Shown: positions 22,156 through 30,759, counted from the stretch's first letter. The stretch: 32,984 nucleotides of DNA from Acetobacteraceae bacterium (GCA_003133265.1 PKWQ01000385.1:1-32984); one strand, 5' to 3'. Made by a program: numbers and translations. The notes: a model not told the origin generated them from the sequence alone.

Positions 22156-23057
22156 CCCTGCCCGCGACCGTCTCCGACACGGCGGCGCTGCTCGCCGGCC
22201 AGGGCTACATCGCCGACCGGGAGCTGGCCACCACGGTGCATCTGTCGCTGGCGATGCAACGGCCGTTGCTGCTGGAAGGCGAGCCCGGCACCGGCAAGAC
22301 CGAGATCGCCAAGGTGCTCGCCGCCGGCCTCGGCCGACGGCTGGTGCGGCTGCAATGCTATGATGGCATGGACCTGTCCGCCGCTGCCTACGAATGGGAC
22401 CATGCGCGCCAACTGATGGCGATCCGCCTCGCCGAGGCCGCCGAGAGAACTGATAAAGCGGAACTGTCCTCGGACATCTACTCGCGCGAATTCCTCCTCG
22501 CCCGGCCGCTGCTGTCGGCGATCGACCCCGACCTGCCGCCCGCCGTGCTGCTGATCGACGAGTTGGACCGCGCCGACGAGCCGTTCGAGGCGTTCCTGCT
22601 GGAACTGCTCGCCGACTTCCAGATCACGGTACCGGAACTCGGCACAATGCGGGCCAAGACGGCGCCCGTGGTGGTCATCACCTCGAACCGCACGCGCGAG
22701 GTGCATGACGCGATCCGCCGGCGTTGCCTGTATCACTGGGTGGACTATCCGGACGCGGCGCGCGAGCGCGCCATCCTCGCCATCAAGGCGCCGACGGTGC
22801 CGGCGACGCTGTCCGCCCAGGTGGTCGCCTTCGTGCAGCGCCTGCGCACCGCCGACCTGTTCAAACTGCCCGGCGTCGCCGAGACCATCGACTGGGCGGC
22901 GGCACTGACCTACCTGAACCAGACCGAGCTGGCCCCCGGCGCGGTAGACGATACCTTGGGGGTTCTGCTGAAATATCAGGATGATATAGCCAAAATCCGC
23001 GGCGCCGAAGCCGCCCGCCTGATCGGCGAGGCGCGCGAGGCGGCGGAGCCGGCATGA
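22152..23057 (+). CDS. coxD: CoxD-type MoxR AAA+ ATPase
   Basis: The 301-residue AAA+ ATPase of the MoxR group has Walker A GEPGTGKT (about 43-50), a conserved RLQCYDGMD, Walker B LLIDELDRAD (about 134-143), sensor segment VVITSNRTRE and arginine-finger region AIRRRCLYHWVDYPD. CoxD-type proteins act as chaperones in maturation of the Mo-Cu or Mo-S active site of CO dehydrogenase-like hydroxylases. The start is a GTG that overlaps the coxG stop (GTGA), and the gene end overlaps the coxE start (ATGA). The long ORF in the track runs through coxG in another frame and its upstream part is an artefact. It should work with the VWA protein encoded next. Confidence 0.92.
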   Translation: MTLPATVSDTAALLAGQGYIADRELATTVHLSLAMQRPLLLEGEPGTGKTEIAKVLAAGLGRRLVRLQCYDGMDLSAAAYEWDHARQLMAIRLAEAAERTDKAELSSDIYSREFLLARPLLSAIDPDLPPAVLLIDELDRADEPFEAFLLELLADFQITVPELGTMRAKTAPVVVITSNRTREVHDAIRRRCLYHWVDYPDAARERAILAIKAPTVPATLSAQVVAFVQRLRTADLFKLPGVAETIDWAAALTYLNQTELAPGAVDDTLGVLLKYQDDIAKIRGAEAARLIGEAREAAEPA

Positions 23058-24277
23058 GCGAGGCCAGCCGATCCGGCCCGGACCCGGGGCGGATCGGCGC
23101 CAACGTGATGCATTTCGCCCGGCTGCTGCGCCGGGCCGGGCTGCCGGTCGGCCCCGCCGAGACGCTGGCGGCGCAGCAGGCGCTGTCGCTGGTCGATCTC
23201 GGCGACAAGACCGAGGCGCGCACGGCGCTGCGCACGGCGATGATCCACCGCCATGAGCACGCCGAGGTATTCAACCACGCATTCAACCTGTTCTGGCGCG
23301 ATCCCGCCGCCGCCGAGCAGGGCGCGGCCATGGCGCTGATGGAGGCGCAGAAGAACAAGCGGCAGGAACCCCCGCCACCCGCCGGCCGGCGCGTGGCCGA
23401 GGCGATGGCACCGAAACGCGCGCACCGGCCACCTGTCCCGGACGAAGCGCCGCATCTCGACGCGGCGATGACGGTCAGCGAGCGCGAGCGGCTGGCCAAC
23501 ATGGATTTCGAGGCGATGAGCGCCGCCGAGATCGAGAACGCCAAACAGGAAATCCGCCGGCTCCGCCTGCCGCTCGATCTCCGCCGCACCCGCCGCATGC
23601 GGCCCGACCGCAGCGGCCCCGCCACTGACCTGCGCCGCACCATCCGCACCAGCCTGCGCCAGGGCGGCGAGATTCTGGAGATTGCCCGCAACCGCCAGAT
23701 CACCCGCCCGCCGCCGCTGGTGGTGCTGTGCGACATCTCCGGCTCTATGGCGCGTTACGCCCCGATTTTATTGCATTTTCTGCATGCGGTGACCAACGAG
23801 CGCGATCGCGTGCATGTGTTCCTGTTCGGCACCAGGCTGTCAAACATCACCCGCCAACTGAAGCATCGAGACCCCGAGGTCGCGTTTCAGATGGTCGCCA
23901 GCATCGTGCCGGACTGGTCCGGCGGCACCCGCATCGGCGAGGCGCTGGAGATTTTCAACCGGTTCTGGGCGCGCCGCGTGCTGGGCCAGGGCGCGGTGGT
24001 GCTGCTGATCACCGACGGGCTGGACCGCGACGGCGCACACGGCCTTGCCGAGAACATGGACCGGCTGCATCGTTCCTGCCGGCGGCTGGTCTGGCTCAAT
24101 CCGCTGTTGCGCTGGGCCGGGTTCGAGCCAAAATCACAGGGTATCCGCGCGATGCTGCCGTATGTGGACGAATTCCGTCCGGTGCATAATCTGGCCAGCC
24201 TGCGCACGCTGATCGATCTGCTGTCCCGGCCGGCGCCATTGCGCGGGGCAGGGAATGTGGGAAGGAACTGGCCATGA
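23054..24277 (+). CDS. coxE: CoxE-type von Willebrand A domain protein
   Basis: The 407-residue protein has an N-terminal helical region (VMHFARLLRRAGLPVGPAE, MIHRHEHAEVFNHAF), a charged middle and a C-terminal VWA domain. The MIDAS metal site is visible as CDISGSM near residue 225, SGGTRIGEAL and LLITDGLDRD near 317. The family is the CoxE-like VWA group that partners MoxR ATPases. The role is maturation or assembly of the molybdenum hydroxylase in the cytoplasm. The ATG overlaps the coxD stop, and its own stop overlaps the next start, so coupling is tight. The protein is complete and of usual length. Confidence 0.92.
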   Translation: MSEASRSGPDPGRIGANVMHFARLLRRAGLPVGPAETLAAQQALSLVDLGDKTEARTALRTAMIHRHEHAEVFNHAFNLFWRDPAAAEQGAAMALMEAQKNKRQEPPPPAGRRVAEAMAPKRAHRPPVPDEAPHLDAAMTVSERERLANMDFEAMSAAEIENAKQEIRRLRLPLDLRRTRRMRPDRSGPATDLRRTIRTSLRQGGEILEIARNRQITRPPPLVVLCDISGSMARYAPILLHFLHAVTNERDRVHVFLFGTRLSNITRQLKHRDPEVAFQMVASIVPDWSGGTRIGEALEIFNRFWARRVLGQGAVVLLITDGLDRDGAHGLAENMDRLHRSCRRLVWLNPLLRWAGFEPKSQGIRAMLPYVDEFRPVHNLASLRTLIDLLSRPAPLRGAGNVGRNWP

Positions 24278-24597
24278 ACACCGAAACCGACGACATCCTC
24301 GCCATCGCCGCCGCCTGGCGCGCCGCCGGGGAGCAGGTGGCGCTCGCCACCGTGACCGAAACCTGGGGCAGTTCGCCCCGTCCGGCCGGCAGCCAGCTCG
24401 CGGTGACGAAATCCGGCCGCATGGCCGGATCGGTCAGCGGCGGCTGCATCGAGGGCGCCGTGTCCGACGTCGCGATGAAGACGATCGAGACCGGGACGCC
24501 GCAACTGCTGGATTTCGGCATCACCAACGAGCGCGCCTGGGAAGTGGGCCTGGCCTGCGGCGGCAAGCTGAAGGTGTTCGTGGAGAAGCTGTCATGA
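24274..24597 (+). CDS. XdhC/CoxI-family protein, N-terminal domain only (CoxF-like)
   Basis: The 107-residue protein corresponds to the N-terminal XdhC_CoxI domain: ALATVTETWGSSPRPAGSQLAVTKSGRMAGSVSGGCIEGAV, then FGITNERAWEVGLACGGKLKVFVE. The SGGCIEG and CGG segments with conserved Cys are the parts linked to binding molybdenum cofactor and its sulfur loading. The C-terminal Rossmann domain is encoded by the next, separate gene. It starts inside the coxE stop (ATGA) and its stop overlaps the next ATG. The split is clean at a domain border and both halves have starts, so this looks like natural fission and not decay. Confidence 0.9.
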   Translation: MNTETDDILAIAAAWRAAGEQVALATVTETWGSSPRPAGSQLAVTKSGRMAGSVSGGCIEGAVSDVAMKTIETGTPQLLDFGITNERAWEVGLACGGKLKVFVEKLS

Positions 24598-25292
24598 CCC
24601 CGGACATCCTGGCCGCGCTGGAACAGGCCAGGCGCGAGAAGCGACCCGTCGTGCTGGCGACCAGCCTGCCGGACGGCGCTCAATGCCTGCTGCCCAGCCC
24701 CGCCGCGTCGGCCGAACTGAACGCGGCGGCCGAGCAGAAACTCGTCCACGACGACAGCGGCACGGTCACGCTCGGAAGCCAAAACTGGTTTCTGCACGTC
24801 TACAACCCGCCGCTGCGGATCGTGATCGTCGGCGCGGTGCATATCGCCCAGGCGCTGGTACCGTTCGCCGCCGCGCTCGGCTACGGCGTCACCGTGGTCG
24901 ATCCGCGCCGCTCCTTCGCCACCGACGAGCGGTTCCCCAACGTTACCGTCTCCACCGACTGGCCGGACGAGGCGATGGACGCGCTGGCGCCGGATGCACG
25001 CACCGCCGTGGTCACGCTGACGCACGACCCGAAGCTCGACGACCCGGCGCTGGATCGCGCCCTGAAGTCGCAGGCCTTCTATATCGGCGCGCTCGGCTCG
25101 CGGAAAACCCACGCCGCGCGGCTGGTCCGGCTGCGCGCGCTCGGCCATTCCGACGCGGCGCTGGCGCGCATCCGTGGTCCCGTCGGGCTGAGCATCGAGG
25201 CCGTCACCGCGCCGGAGATCGCACTGTCCGTGCTCGCCGAGATCGTCGCGGTGCGCCACGGATCGCCGCTGGCGCAGAAGCTGGCGGCATGA
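24594..25292 (+). CDS. XdhC-family protein, C-terminal Rossmann domain
   Basis: The 232-residue protein has a short N-terminal part that still resembles an XdhC core (AALEQARREKRPVVLATSLPDG). The XdhC_C Rossmann domain follows: LRIVIVGAVHIAQALVPFAAALGYGVTVVDPRRSFATDERFP, VVTLTHDPKLDDPAL, FYIGALGSRKTHAARL and the ending RIRGPVGLSIEAVTAPEIALSVLAEIVAVRHG. Such proteins insert or sulfurate molybdenum cofactor in xanthine dehydrogenase-like enzymes. It starts inside the previous stop (ATGA) and overlaps the next start. With the preceding gene it forms the two halves of a CoxF/CoxI function. Confidence 0.9.
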   Translation: MTPDILAALEQARREKRPVVLATSLPDGAQCLLPSPAASAELNAAAEQKLVHDDSGTVTLGSQNWFLHVYNPPLRIVIVGAVHIAQALVPFAAALGYGVTVVDPRRSFATDERFPNVTVSTDWPDEAMDALAPDARTAVVTLTHDPKLDDPALDRALKSQAFYIGALGSRKTHAARLVRLRALGHSDAALARIRGPVGLSIEAVTAPEIALSVLAEIVAVRHGSPLAQKLAA

Positions 25293-26947
25293 AATTCGGC
25301 CCGATCAAGCTGGAGGAGGCCAGAGGCACGATCCTGGCGCACAGCCAGAAGGCCGGCGAGAAGATGCTGCGCAAGGGCACGATGCTGGACGACGCCGCGC
25401 TGGCCCTGCTGCGCGACGCCGGCCGGACGGAGGTGATCGCCGCCCGCCTGGAACCCGGCGACGTGCCCGAGGACATCGCCGCCGACCGGCTGGCGCAGAA
25501 GCTGGTGTCCCCCCTGCTCGCCCATTCCCGCGCCGCCACCGGCCGGGTGAACCTGATCGCCGAGGCGCCCGGCCTGCTGCGCGTCGACGCCGCCAAGATC
25601 GACCGGCTGAACATGATGGACGAGGCGCTGACGATCGGCACCCTGCCCGACTACGCGGTGGTGGCGCCGCGGGATATGGTGGCCACCATCAAAATCATCC
25701 CCTTCGCCGTGCCCGGCACCATCCTCGCCATCGCCGAGGCCATCGCCCTCCAGGCCCCGTCCGCGCTCACCCTGCATCCGTTCCGTCACCTGAAGGTCGG
25801 GCTGGTGGTCACCGAGCTGTCCGGGCTGAAAGAGACCACGACGGCGAAGACGATCTCGGTCACGGAGGAACGGATCGCCCGGCTCACCGGCACGCTGCTG
25901 CCGGCGATCCGCTGCGCCCATGACGAATCGTCGGTGGCGATTGCCCTGGAATCGCTGATGTCCCAGGGCGCCGACCTGCTGCTGGTGGTCGGCGCGTCCG
26001 CCGTGGTGGACCGGCGCGACGTCGGACCCGCCGGCATCGTGCGGGCGGGCGGCGAGATCCTGCATTTCGGCATGCCGGTCGATCCCGGCAACCTGATCTG
26101 CCTGGGCCGCATCGGCACGCTCCCCGCCCTGGTGCTGCCCGGCTGCGCCCGCAGCCCGAAGCTGAACGGCATCGATTTCGTACTGACCCGCCTGTTCGCC
26201 GGCCTGCCGGTGACCGGAACCGAGATCATGCGCATGGGCGTGGGCGGGCTGCTGAAGGAAATCGACACAAGGCCGCTGCCGCGCGAGAAGGCGCCGGGCA
26301 CGCCGCGTTCCGGCATCGCGCCACGCAGCGCGCCGACCATCACCGCCGTGGTGCTGGCCGCCGGCCGCTCCCGCCGCATGGCGCCGCACAACAAGCTGCT
26401 GATCGCCGACCGTGGCGGCAAGACGATGATCGCGCGCGTGATCGACAACGTGCTGTCCAGCCTCGCCCGGCCGATCGTGGTGGTAACCGGGCACCAGGCC
26501 GAGCAGGTCGAGCACGCCCTGGCCGGCCGTCCGGTTCGCTATGTGCTCGCCGACGACTACGCCGAGGGGCTGTCCGCCAGCCTGAAGGCCGGCATCGCCG
26601 CCGTCCCGCCGGAATGCGCCGCCGCCATCGTCTGCCTGGGCGACATGCCGCTGGTCACCGGGCGGATGATCGACCGGCTGCTGGCCGCCTACGACCCGGA
26701 CGAGGGCCGGCTGATCGTGCTGCCGACCTTCCACGGCAAGCAGGGCAACCCGATGCTGTGGGACCGCCGGTTCTTTCCGGAAATTCTCGCAATATCAGGC
26801 GATTCCGGCGCCCGCTTCCTGCTCGGCAAGCATATCGAGCACGTCGCCGAGATAGAGATGGCCGACGATGCGGTGCTGCGCGACTTCGACACCGCCGAAA
26901 GCCTGGCCACCCTGCCCCAGCGACTGCGGCCCGAACATATTGACTGA
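25289..26947 (+). CDS. molybdopterin-binding domain fused to MobA/MocA-type nucleotidyltransferase
   Basis: The 552-residue fusion has two parts. Residues 1 to about 340 form a MoeA/MogA-like molybdopterin-binding module with VGLVVTELSGLKETTTAKT, SQGADLLLVVGASAVVDRRD and LVLPGCARSPKLNGID. Residues from about 350 form a GT-A-fold nucleotidyltransferase with ITAVVLAAGRSRRMAPHNKLL, ADDYAEGLSASLKAGI, CLGDMPLVTGRMID and GDSGARFLL, as in MocA-type enzymes that make the cytosine dinucleotide form of the cofactor. This should supply MCD cofactor to a CO dehydrogenase-like hydroxylase. The start overlaps the upstream stop (ATGA). Such proteins are often annotated as molybdopterin-binding/glycosyltransferase family 2 protein. 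CTP specificity is inference. Confidence 0.9.
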   Translation: MKFGPIKLEEARGTILAHSQKAGEKMLRKGTMLDDAALALLRDAGRTEVIAARLEPGDVPEDIAADRLAQKLVSPLLAHSRAATGRVNLIAEAPGLLRVDAAKIDRLNMMDEALTIGTLPDYAVVAPRDMVATIKIIPFAVPGTILAIAEAIALQAPSALTLHPFRHLKVGLVVTELSGLKETTTAKTISVTEERIARLTGTLLPAIRCAHDESSVAIALESLMSQGADLLLVVGASAVVDRRDVGPAGIVRAGGEILHFGMPVDPGNLICLGRIGTLPALVLPGCARSPKLNGIDFVLTRLFAGLPVTGTEIMRMGVGGLLKEIDTRPLPREKAPGTPRSGIAPRSAPTITAVVLAAGRSRRMAPHNKLLIADRGGKTMIARVIDNVLSSLARPIVVVTGHQAEQVEHALAGRPVRYVLADDYAEGLSASLKAGIAAVPPECAAAIVCLGDMPLVTGRMIDRLLAAYDPDEGRLIVLPTFHGKQGNPMLWDRRFFPEILAISGDSGARFLLGKHIEHVAEIEMADDAVLRDFDTAESLATLPQRLRPEHID

Positions 26948-26986
26948 GCCGATGGTTGGACCGACCGGCCCGGCGACGGCGCAAAC

Positions 26987-28561
26987 CTACTTGGCCGGCC
27001 GCAGGCCGATGGCCAGCGTCAGTTCGTCGGCCCTCGCTTCATAGACCAGGCCCTTGCGGGCCGCCCAGGTGTTCACCAGGAAATACAGCGGGATCAGCCC
27101 GACATCGTTCATCGCGATCTCGGTCGCCTTGCCCAGCAGCGCGGCGCGCTTCTTGTCGTCCAGCGTGTGCAGCGCCTCGGCCAGCGTATTGTCGAAGGCG
27201 GCGCTGGAATAGCGCCCGCGATTGGACGGCCCCATGCCCTTGGCCGCATCGTAGGTGGCAAGCAGCGAGACCAGCGAGGACGACGCCTCGCCGGAATCGG
27301 CGATCCAGCCCGCCATGAACACGCTGAACTCCAGCTTGCTGCCACGGCTGTACAGGATGGCGGCGGGCATGCTGTCCACCTGGGCCTTGATGCCGATGCG
27401 CGCCAGCATCTGCGCCACCGCCTGCGACGCCTCGGCGTCCTTCGGGTAACGGTCGTTGGAGGCGGCGATGGTCACGCCCAAGCCGCCCTTGTAGCCGGCC
27501 TGTTCCATCAGGCTGTTCGCCAGTTTCAGATCGAACGCCGGGGGCTTCAGGTTCGGATTGGCACCGAACACGCCGGCCGGCACCACGTCGCCGGCGGGCT
27601 TGCCCTGCCCGCTCAGCAGCCGCTGGGTCAACGCCTGGCGGTTGATCGCGTGCGAGATCGCCTGGCGCACGCGCAGATCCTTCAGCGGATTGCGATCGAG
27701 CGGCTTGCCGTCGCGGTCGCTGACGCCGGGCGTCGTGTCGCGCGCGCTGTCGAGCATGATGTAGATGAGCCGGATCGAATCCCGCTCGAACACCGACAGC
27801 TTCTTGTCCTCCAGCAGCCGCTGGCGGTCGTTCACCGGCACGCTGTCGATCATGTCGACATCGCCCGACAGCAGTGCCGCGACACGCGCGCCGTCGTTGG
27901 CGATCGGCTTGAAGATCACCCGGTCCCACGGCTGCGCCCCGCCCCAGTAGGTGGGATTGCGCGCCAGGGTCAGATGATCGGCGGGAACCCACTCGACGAA
28001 CTTGTACGGCCCGGTGCCGATCGCCGCGGTGCCGTGGTTGAAATCCGACGTGCTTTTCCCCTCGGCGGCGTGGCGCGACAGGATGGCGACGGTGCAGAGA
28101 TCGTAGGGCAGCATCGGCGCCGCGCCGTGCGTGCGGATCTGGATGGTCAGCGGATCGATCGCGCGGACCTCCTGGATGGCCTTGACCGACATCGCGAACG
28201 AAGACGGGCTGTTCGGCACGTTGGGGACGCGCTGGATCGAGAAGATCACATCGTCGGCGGTGAACGGCGTGCCGTCATGGAAGGTGACGCCGGGGCGGAG
28301 CTTGAACTCCCACAGATCCTCGGCGATCGGCTTCCAGGACAGCGCCAGGCCCGGCCGCAGCGCCATGCCGGCATCCTGCAGGATCAGCGCGTCGAACACA
28401 TGCCGCCCGGTGGCGACCGAGGGGGCGTAATGGTGGAAGTGCGGATCGATGGAGTCGGTGTCCGTGCGCACCCCGATGCGGACTTCCGCCGCCTGGACGG
28501 CCAGCGGCAGCAACAACATCGCCGTCAGCAAGCCCCGCGCCAAATGCTTGATGGGTCGCAT
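26987..28561 (-). CDS. ABC transporter solute-binding protein, family 5 (peptide/nickel type)
   Basis: The 524-residue protein has a signal peptide (LLTAMLLLPLAVQAAEV, likely cleavage after VQA) and the SBP_bac_5 fold: TDSIDPHFHHY, FKLRPGVTFHDGTPFTADDVIFSIQRV, IGTGPYKFVEWVPADHLTLARNPTYWGG and DLRVRQAISHAINRQAL. It should bind oligopeptides or similar small molecules in the periplasm. The ATG at 28561 has gggggag 7 bases upstream; the track start is 11 codons further up. No permease or ATPase genes are in the window, so it is either an orphan or its partners are elsewhere. It converges on the molybdenum cassette and follows the CDF gene on the same strand. The ligand is unknown. Confidence 0.92.
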   Translation of the reverse strand: MRPIKHLARGLLTAMLLLPLAVQAAEVRIGVRTDTDSIDPHFHHYAPSVATGRHVFDALILQDAGMALRPGLALSWKPIAEDLWEFKLRPGVTFHDGTPFTADDVIFSIQRVPNVPNSPSSFAMSVKAIQEVRAIDPLTIQIRTHGAAPMLPYDLCTVAILSRHAAEGKSTSDFNHGTAAIGTGPYKFVEWVPADHLTLARNPTYWGGAQPWDRVIFKPIANDGARVAALLSGDVDMIDSVPVNDRQRLLEDKKLSVFERDSIRLIYIMLDSARDTTPGVSDRDGKPLDRNPLKDLRVRQAISHAINRQALTQRLLSGQGKPAGDVVPAGVFGANPNLKPPAFDLKLANSLMEQAGYKGGLGVTIAASNDRYPKDAEASQAVAQMLARIGIKAQVDSMPAAILYSRGSKLEFSVFMAGWIADSGEASSSLVSLLATYDAAKGMGPSNRGRYSSAAFDNTLAEALHTLDDKKRAALLGKATEIAMNDVGLIPLYFLVNTWAARKGLVYEARADELTLAIGLRPAK

Positions 28562-28618
28562 TGCATTTCTCCCCCGAACCTTCTTGGCGCGCACGGTAGG
28601 CGATTATCCGGGTCCGGA

Positions 28619-29569
28619 TCAAACCACGTTGTCGGGGCGGAGGCGGCACCATTCGGCCTCCGCGCCATGCTCGACCTGCACGGTGACGTGTCCGATACCG
28701 AAACGCGATCGCAGTTCCGCTGCAATCTCGTGCGGGCGGCATGCATTTTCGGCGGAAACCAAATGCACGGTCAGCGCCGACTCCGTGGTGCTCAATCCCC
28801 AGATATGCAGGTCATGCACCTCGATCACGCCCGGCAGGCCGGCAAGATAGTCGTACACGTCCTCATGCCGGATACCGCCCGGCACCGCATCGAGCGCCAG
28901 CGCCACGGATTCGCGCAGCAATCCCCAGGTGCCGACAGCGATGACGGCAACGATCGCCAGACTGGTCAGCGGATCGATCCACAGCCATCCGCTCAGCCCG
29001 ATCAGCAGCGCCGATACCATCACCCCCAGCGACACCACGGCATCCGTTACCATGTGCAGATAGGTGGCGCGGATGTTCAGATCGCGCTCGCGCCCGCGCA
29101 TGAACATCAGCGCCGTGCCGCCATTGATCAGGATGCCGACGCCGGCGACCAGCAGCACCGTCCGCTGCGTCACCGGCTCCGGGGCCAGCAGGCGATGCAG
29201 CGCCTCCACCCCGATCGCGCCGATGCCGACCAGCAGCACGGACGCGTTCAACAGTGACGCCAGGATAGAGCTGCGCCCCCAGCCATAGGTGCGCCGCCTG
29301 CTCGGCGGCAGCCGGGTCAGCACCGCCGCCGCCCAGGCCATCAGCAGCCCCAGCACATCGCCCAGATTGTGCGCGGCATCGGCCAGCAGCGCGACGGAGT
29401 GCGCCTGCAACCCAAACACCACCTCCGCCGCCACGAAGCCGGCATTCAGAACCGTGCCGACGGCGAAGGCGCGGTCATGCGAGACCGGCCCGTGCCGATG
29501 CCCGTGGCCGTGCCCATGATCGTGCCCATGATCGTGGTCGTGATCGTGATCGTGCCGATGATCCGCCAT
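28619..29569 (-). CDS. cation diffusion facilitator family metal exporter with His-rich N-terminus
   Basis: The 316-residue protein opens with a stretch of His-Asp and His-Gly repeats (about residues 3-27) that should bind metal. Six membrane helices and a cytoplasmic C-terminal domain follow. The metal-site helices show ALLADAAHNLGDVLG and TYLHMVTDAVVSLGV, typical of the zinc-type CDF sites (HxxxD in both). The C-terminal part includes VIEVHDLHIWGLSTTESALTVHL. It most resembles CzcD/ZitB-type zinc or cadmium exporters. The repeat is encoded by short tandem units (tgatcg, tgcccatgatcg) that may change in number. The gene is divergent from the amidohydrolase and upstream of the SBP gene by 57 bp. 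The metal is inferred, not shown. Confidence 0.93.
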   Translation of the reverse strand: MADHRHDHDHDHDHGHDHGHGHGHRHGPVSHDRAFAVGTVLNAGFVAAEVVFGLQAHSVALLADAAHNLGDVLGLLMAWAAAVLTRLPPSRRRTYGWGRSSILASLLNASVLLVGIGAIGVEALHRLLAPEPVTQRTVLLVAGVGILINGGTALMFMRGRERDLNIRATYLHMVTDAVVSLGVMVSALLIGLSGWLWIDPLTSLAIVAVIAVGTWGLLRESVALALDAVPGGIRHEDVYDYLAGLPGVIEVHDLHIWGLSTTESALTVHLVSAENACRPHEIAAELRSRFGIGHVTVQVEHGAEAEWCRLRPDNVV

Positions 29570-29709
29570 TCCGTTTCCTGTCGCTTAATCGAGCCGGGCA
29601 CAATTCCGTAACCAACACCATGACGGGACGCAATCGACAAATCCGCCCATCCCGGCGAAGCTCTCCGGCACAACAAGACGACGCCATGCCGGCAACGGAG
29701 GAACGCACA

Positions 29710-30759
29710 ATGAGCACTACGGCGGTTCTGCCCAACGCAACCCAGGTCCCCGTCAAGCCGGCCTGGCTCGATCTGCGCCACGAGCCGATCCTGGAACCCG
29801 CGCTGCCGATCGTCGATCCGCACCACCATCTGTGGGCCCGCGCCGACAACCCTTACATGTTCGACCACCTGCTGGCCGACGCCACCGCCGGCCACGACGT
29901 CCGCGCCACCGTGTTCATCGACTGCCGTTCCATGTACCGCGCCGGCGGGCCGGCGGAATTGCGCCCGCTGGGCGAGACCGAGTTCGTCAACGGCGTCGCG
30001 GCAATGAGCGCCAGCGGCGCCTATGGCAGCGCGCGGCTGTGCGCGGGCATCGTCGGGTTCGCCGATCTGACGCTCGGCGCGCGGGCGGAAATCGTGCTGG
30101 GCGCGCATGTCGCGCTCGGCGGCGGGCGGTTCAAAGGCGTGCGCCACATCTCCGCCTGGGACCCGGACGAGACGATCCGCAGCGCCTCCAGCCGTCCGCC
30201 CCGGGGGCTGCTACTGGACAAGACCTTCCGCGAGGGCTTTGCCCGTCTCGGCCCGCTCGGCCTGTCGTTCGACGCCTGGCTGTTCCATCCGCAGCTCGAC
30301 GACCTGACCGACCTCGCCCGCGCCTTCCCCGGCACCGCCATCGTGATGGACCATGTCGGCGGCGCGGCGCATGTCGGCGCCTACGCGGGCAAGCACGATG
30401 CGGTGTTCGCCGACTGGAAAGCGGCGATGGCGCGGCTCGCTTCCTGCCCGAACGTGTCCGTCAAGCTGGGCGGCCTCGGGATGAAGCTGTTCGGCTTCGA
30501 TTTCCACGAACGCGCCCAGCCGCCCTCGTCCGAAGACCTCGCCAGCGCCTGGCGGCCATATATCGAGACGTGCATCGAGCTGTTCGGCACCAGGCGCTGC
30601 ATGTACGAGAGCAATTTTCCGGTGGACAAGGGCAGTTGCAGCTATCCGGTCCTGTGGAACGCCTTCAAGCGCATCTCCGCAGGCGCGTCCGTCGCGGAGA
30701 AAACCGATCTGTTCAGCCTCACTGCGGCCCGCTTCTACCGGTTGGGCGAAATCGGCTGA
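29710..30759 (+). CDS. amidohydrolase-2 family metal-dependent hydrolase
   Basis: The 349-residue TIM-barrel protein belongs to the amidohydrolase 2 family (PF04909 type), which includes 2-pyrone-4,6-dicarboxylate hydrolase-like and decarboxylase-like enzymes. Motifs are the first metal-binding strand IVDPHHHLW (about 34-42), FKGVRHISAW, LSFDAWLFHPQLDDL, IVMDHVGG and the late catalytic Asp in RCMYESNFPVDKG. It probably hydrolyses a lactone or related compound in the cytoplasm. I chose the ATG at 29710 with ggag 9 bases upstream; an ATG at 29686 would add eight residues. It is divergent from the CDF gene and followed 135 bp later by uppP. The substrate is unknown. Confidence 0.88.
   Translation: MSTTAVLPNATQVPVKPAWLDLRHEPILEPALPIVDPHHHLWARADNPYMFDHLLADATAGHDVRATVFIDCRSMYRAGGPAELRPLGETEFVNGVAAMSASGAYGSARLCAGIVGFADLTLGARAEIVLGAHVALGGGRFKGVRHISAWDPDETIRSASSRPPRGLLLDKTFREGFARLGPLGLSFDAWLFHPQLDDLTDLARAFPGTAIVMDHVGGAAHVGAYAGKHDAVFADWKAAMARLASCPNVSVKLGGLGMKLFGFDFHERAQPPSSEDLASAWRPYIETCIELFGTRRCMYESNFPVDKGSCSYPVLWNAFKRISAGASVAEKTDLFSLTAARFYRLGEIG

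Noticed and set aside
24594-24597. Frameshift error splitting one XdhC gene
   Set aside because: Both halves have proper starts, overlap by ATGA like the other junctions of the operon, and the split falls at a domain border, so a natural two-gene arrangement fits better.
25079-26734. 551-aa minus-strand ORF opposite the MoeA-like/MobA-like fusion
   Set aside because: It is antisense to a gene with clear motifs and has no recognisable domain.
26948-26986. Terminator between the converging fusion gene and the solute-binding protein gene
   Set aside because: The 39-bp gap has only short GC-rich self-complementary pieces and no convincing stem or T-run.
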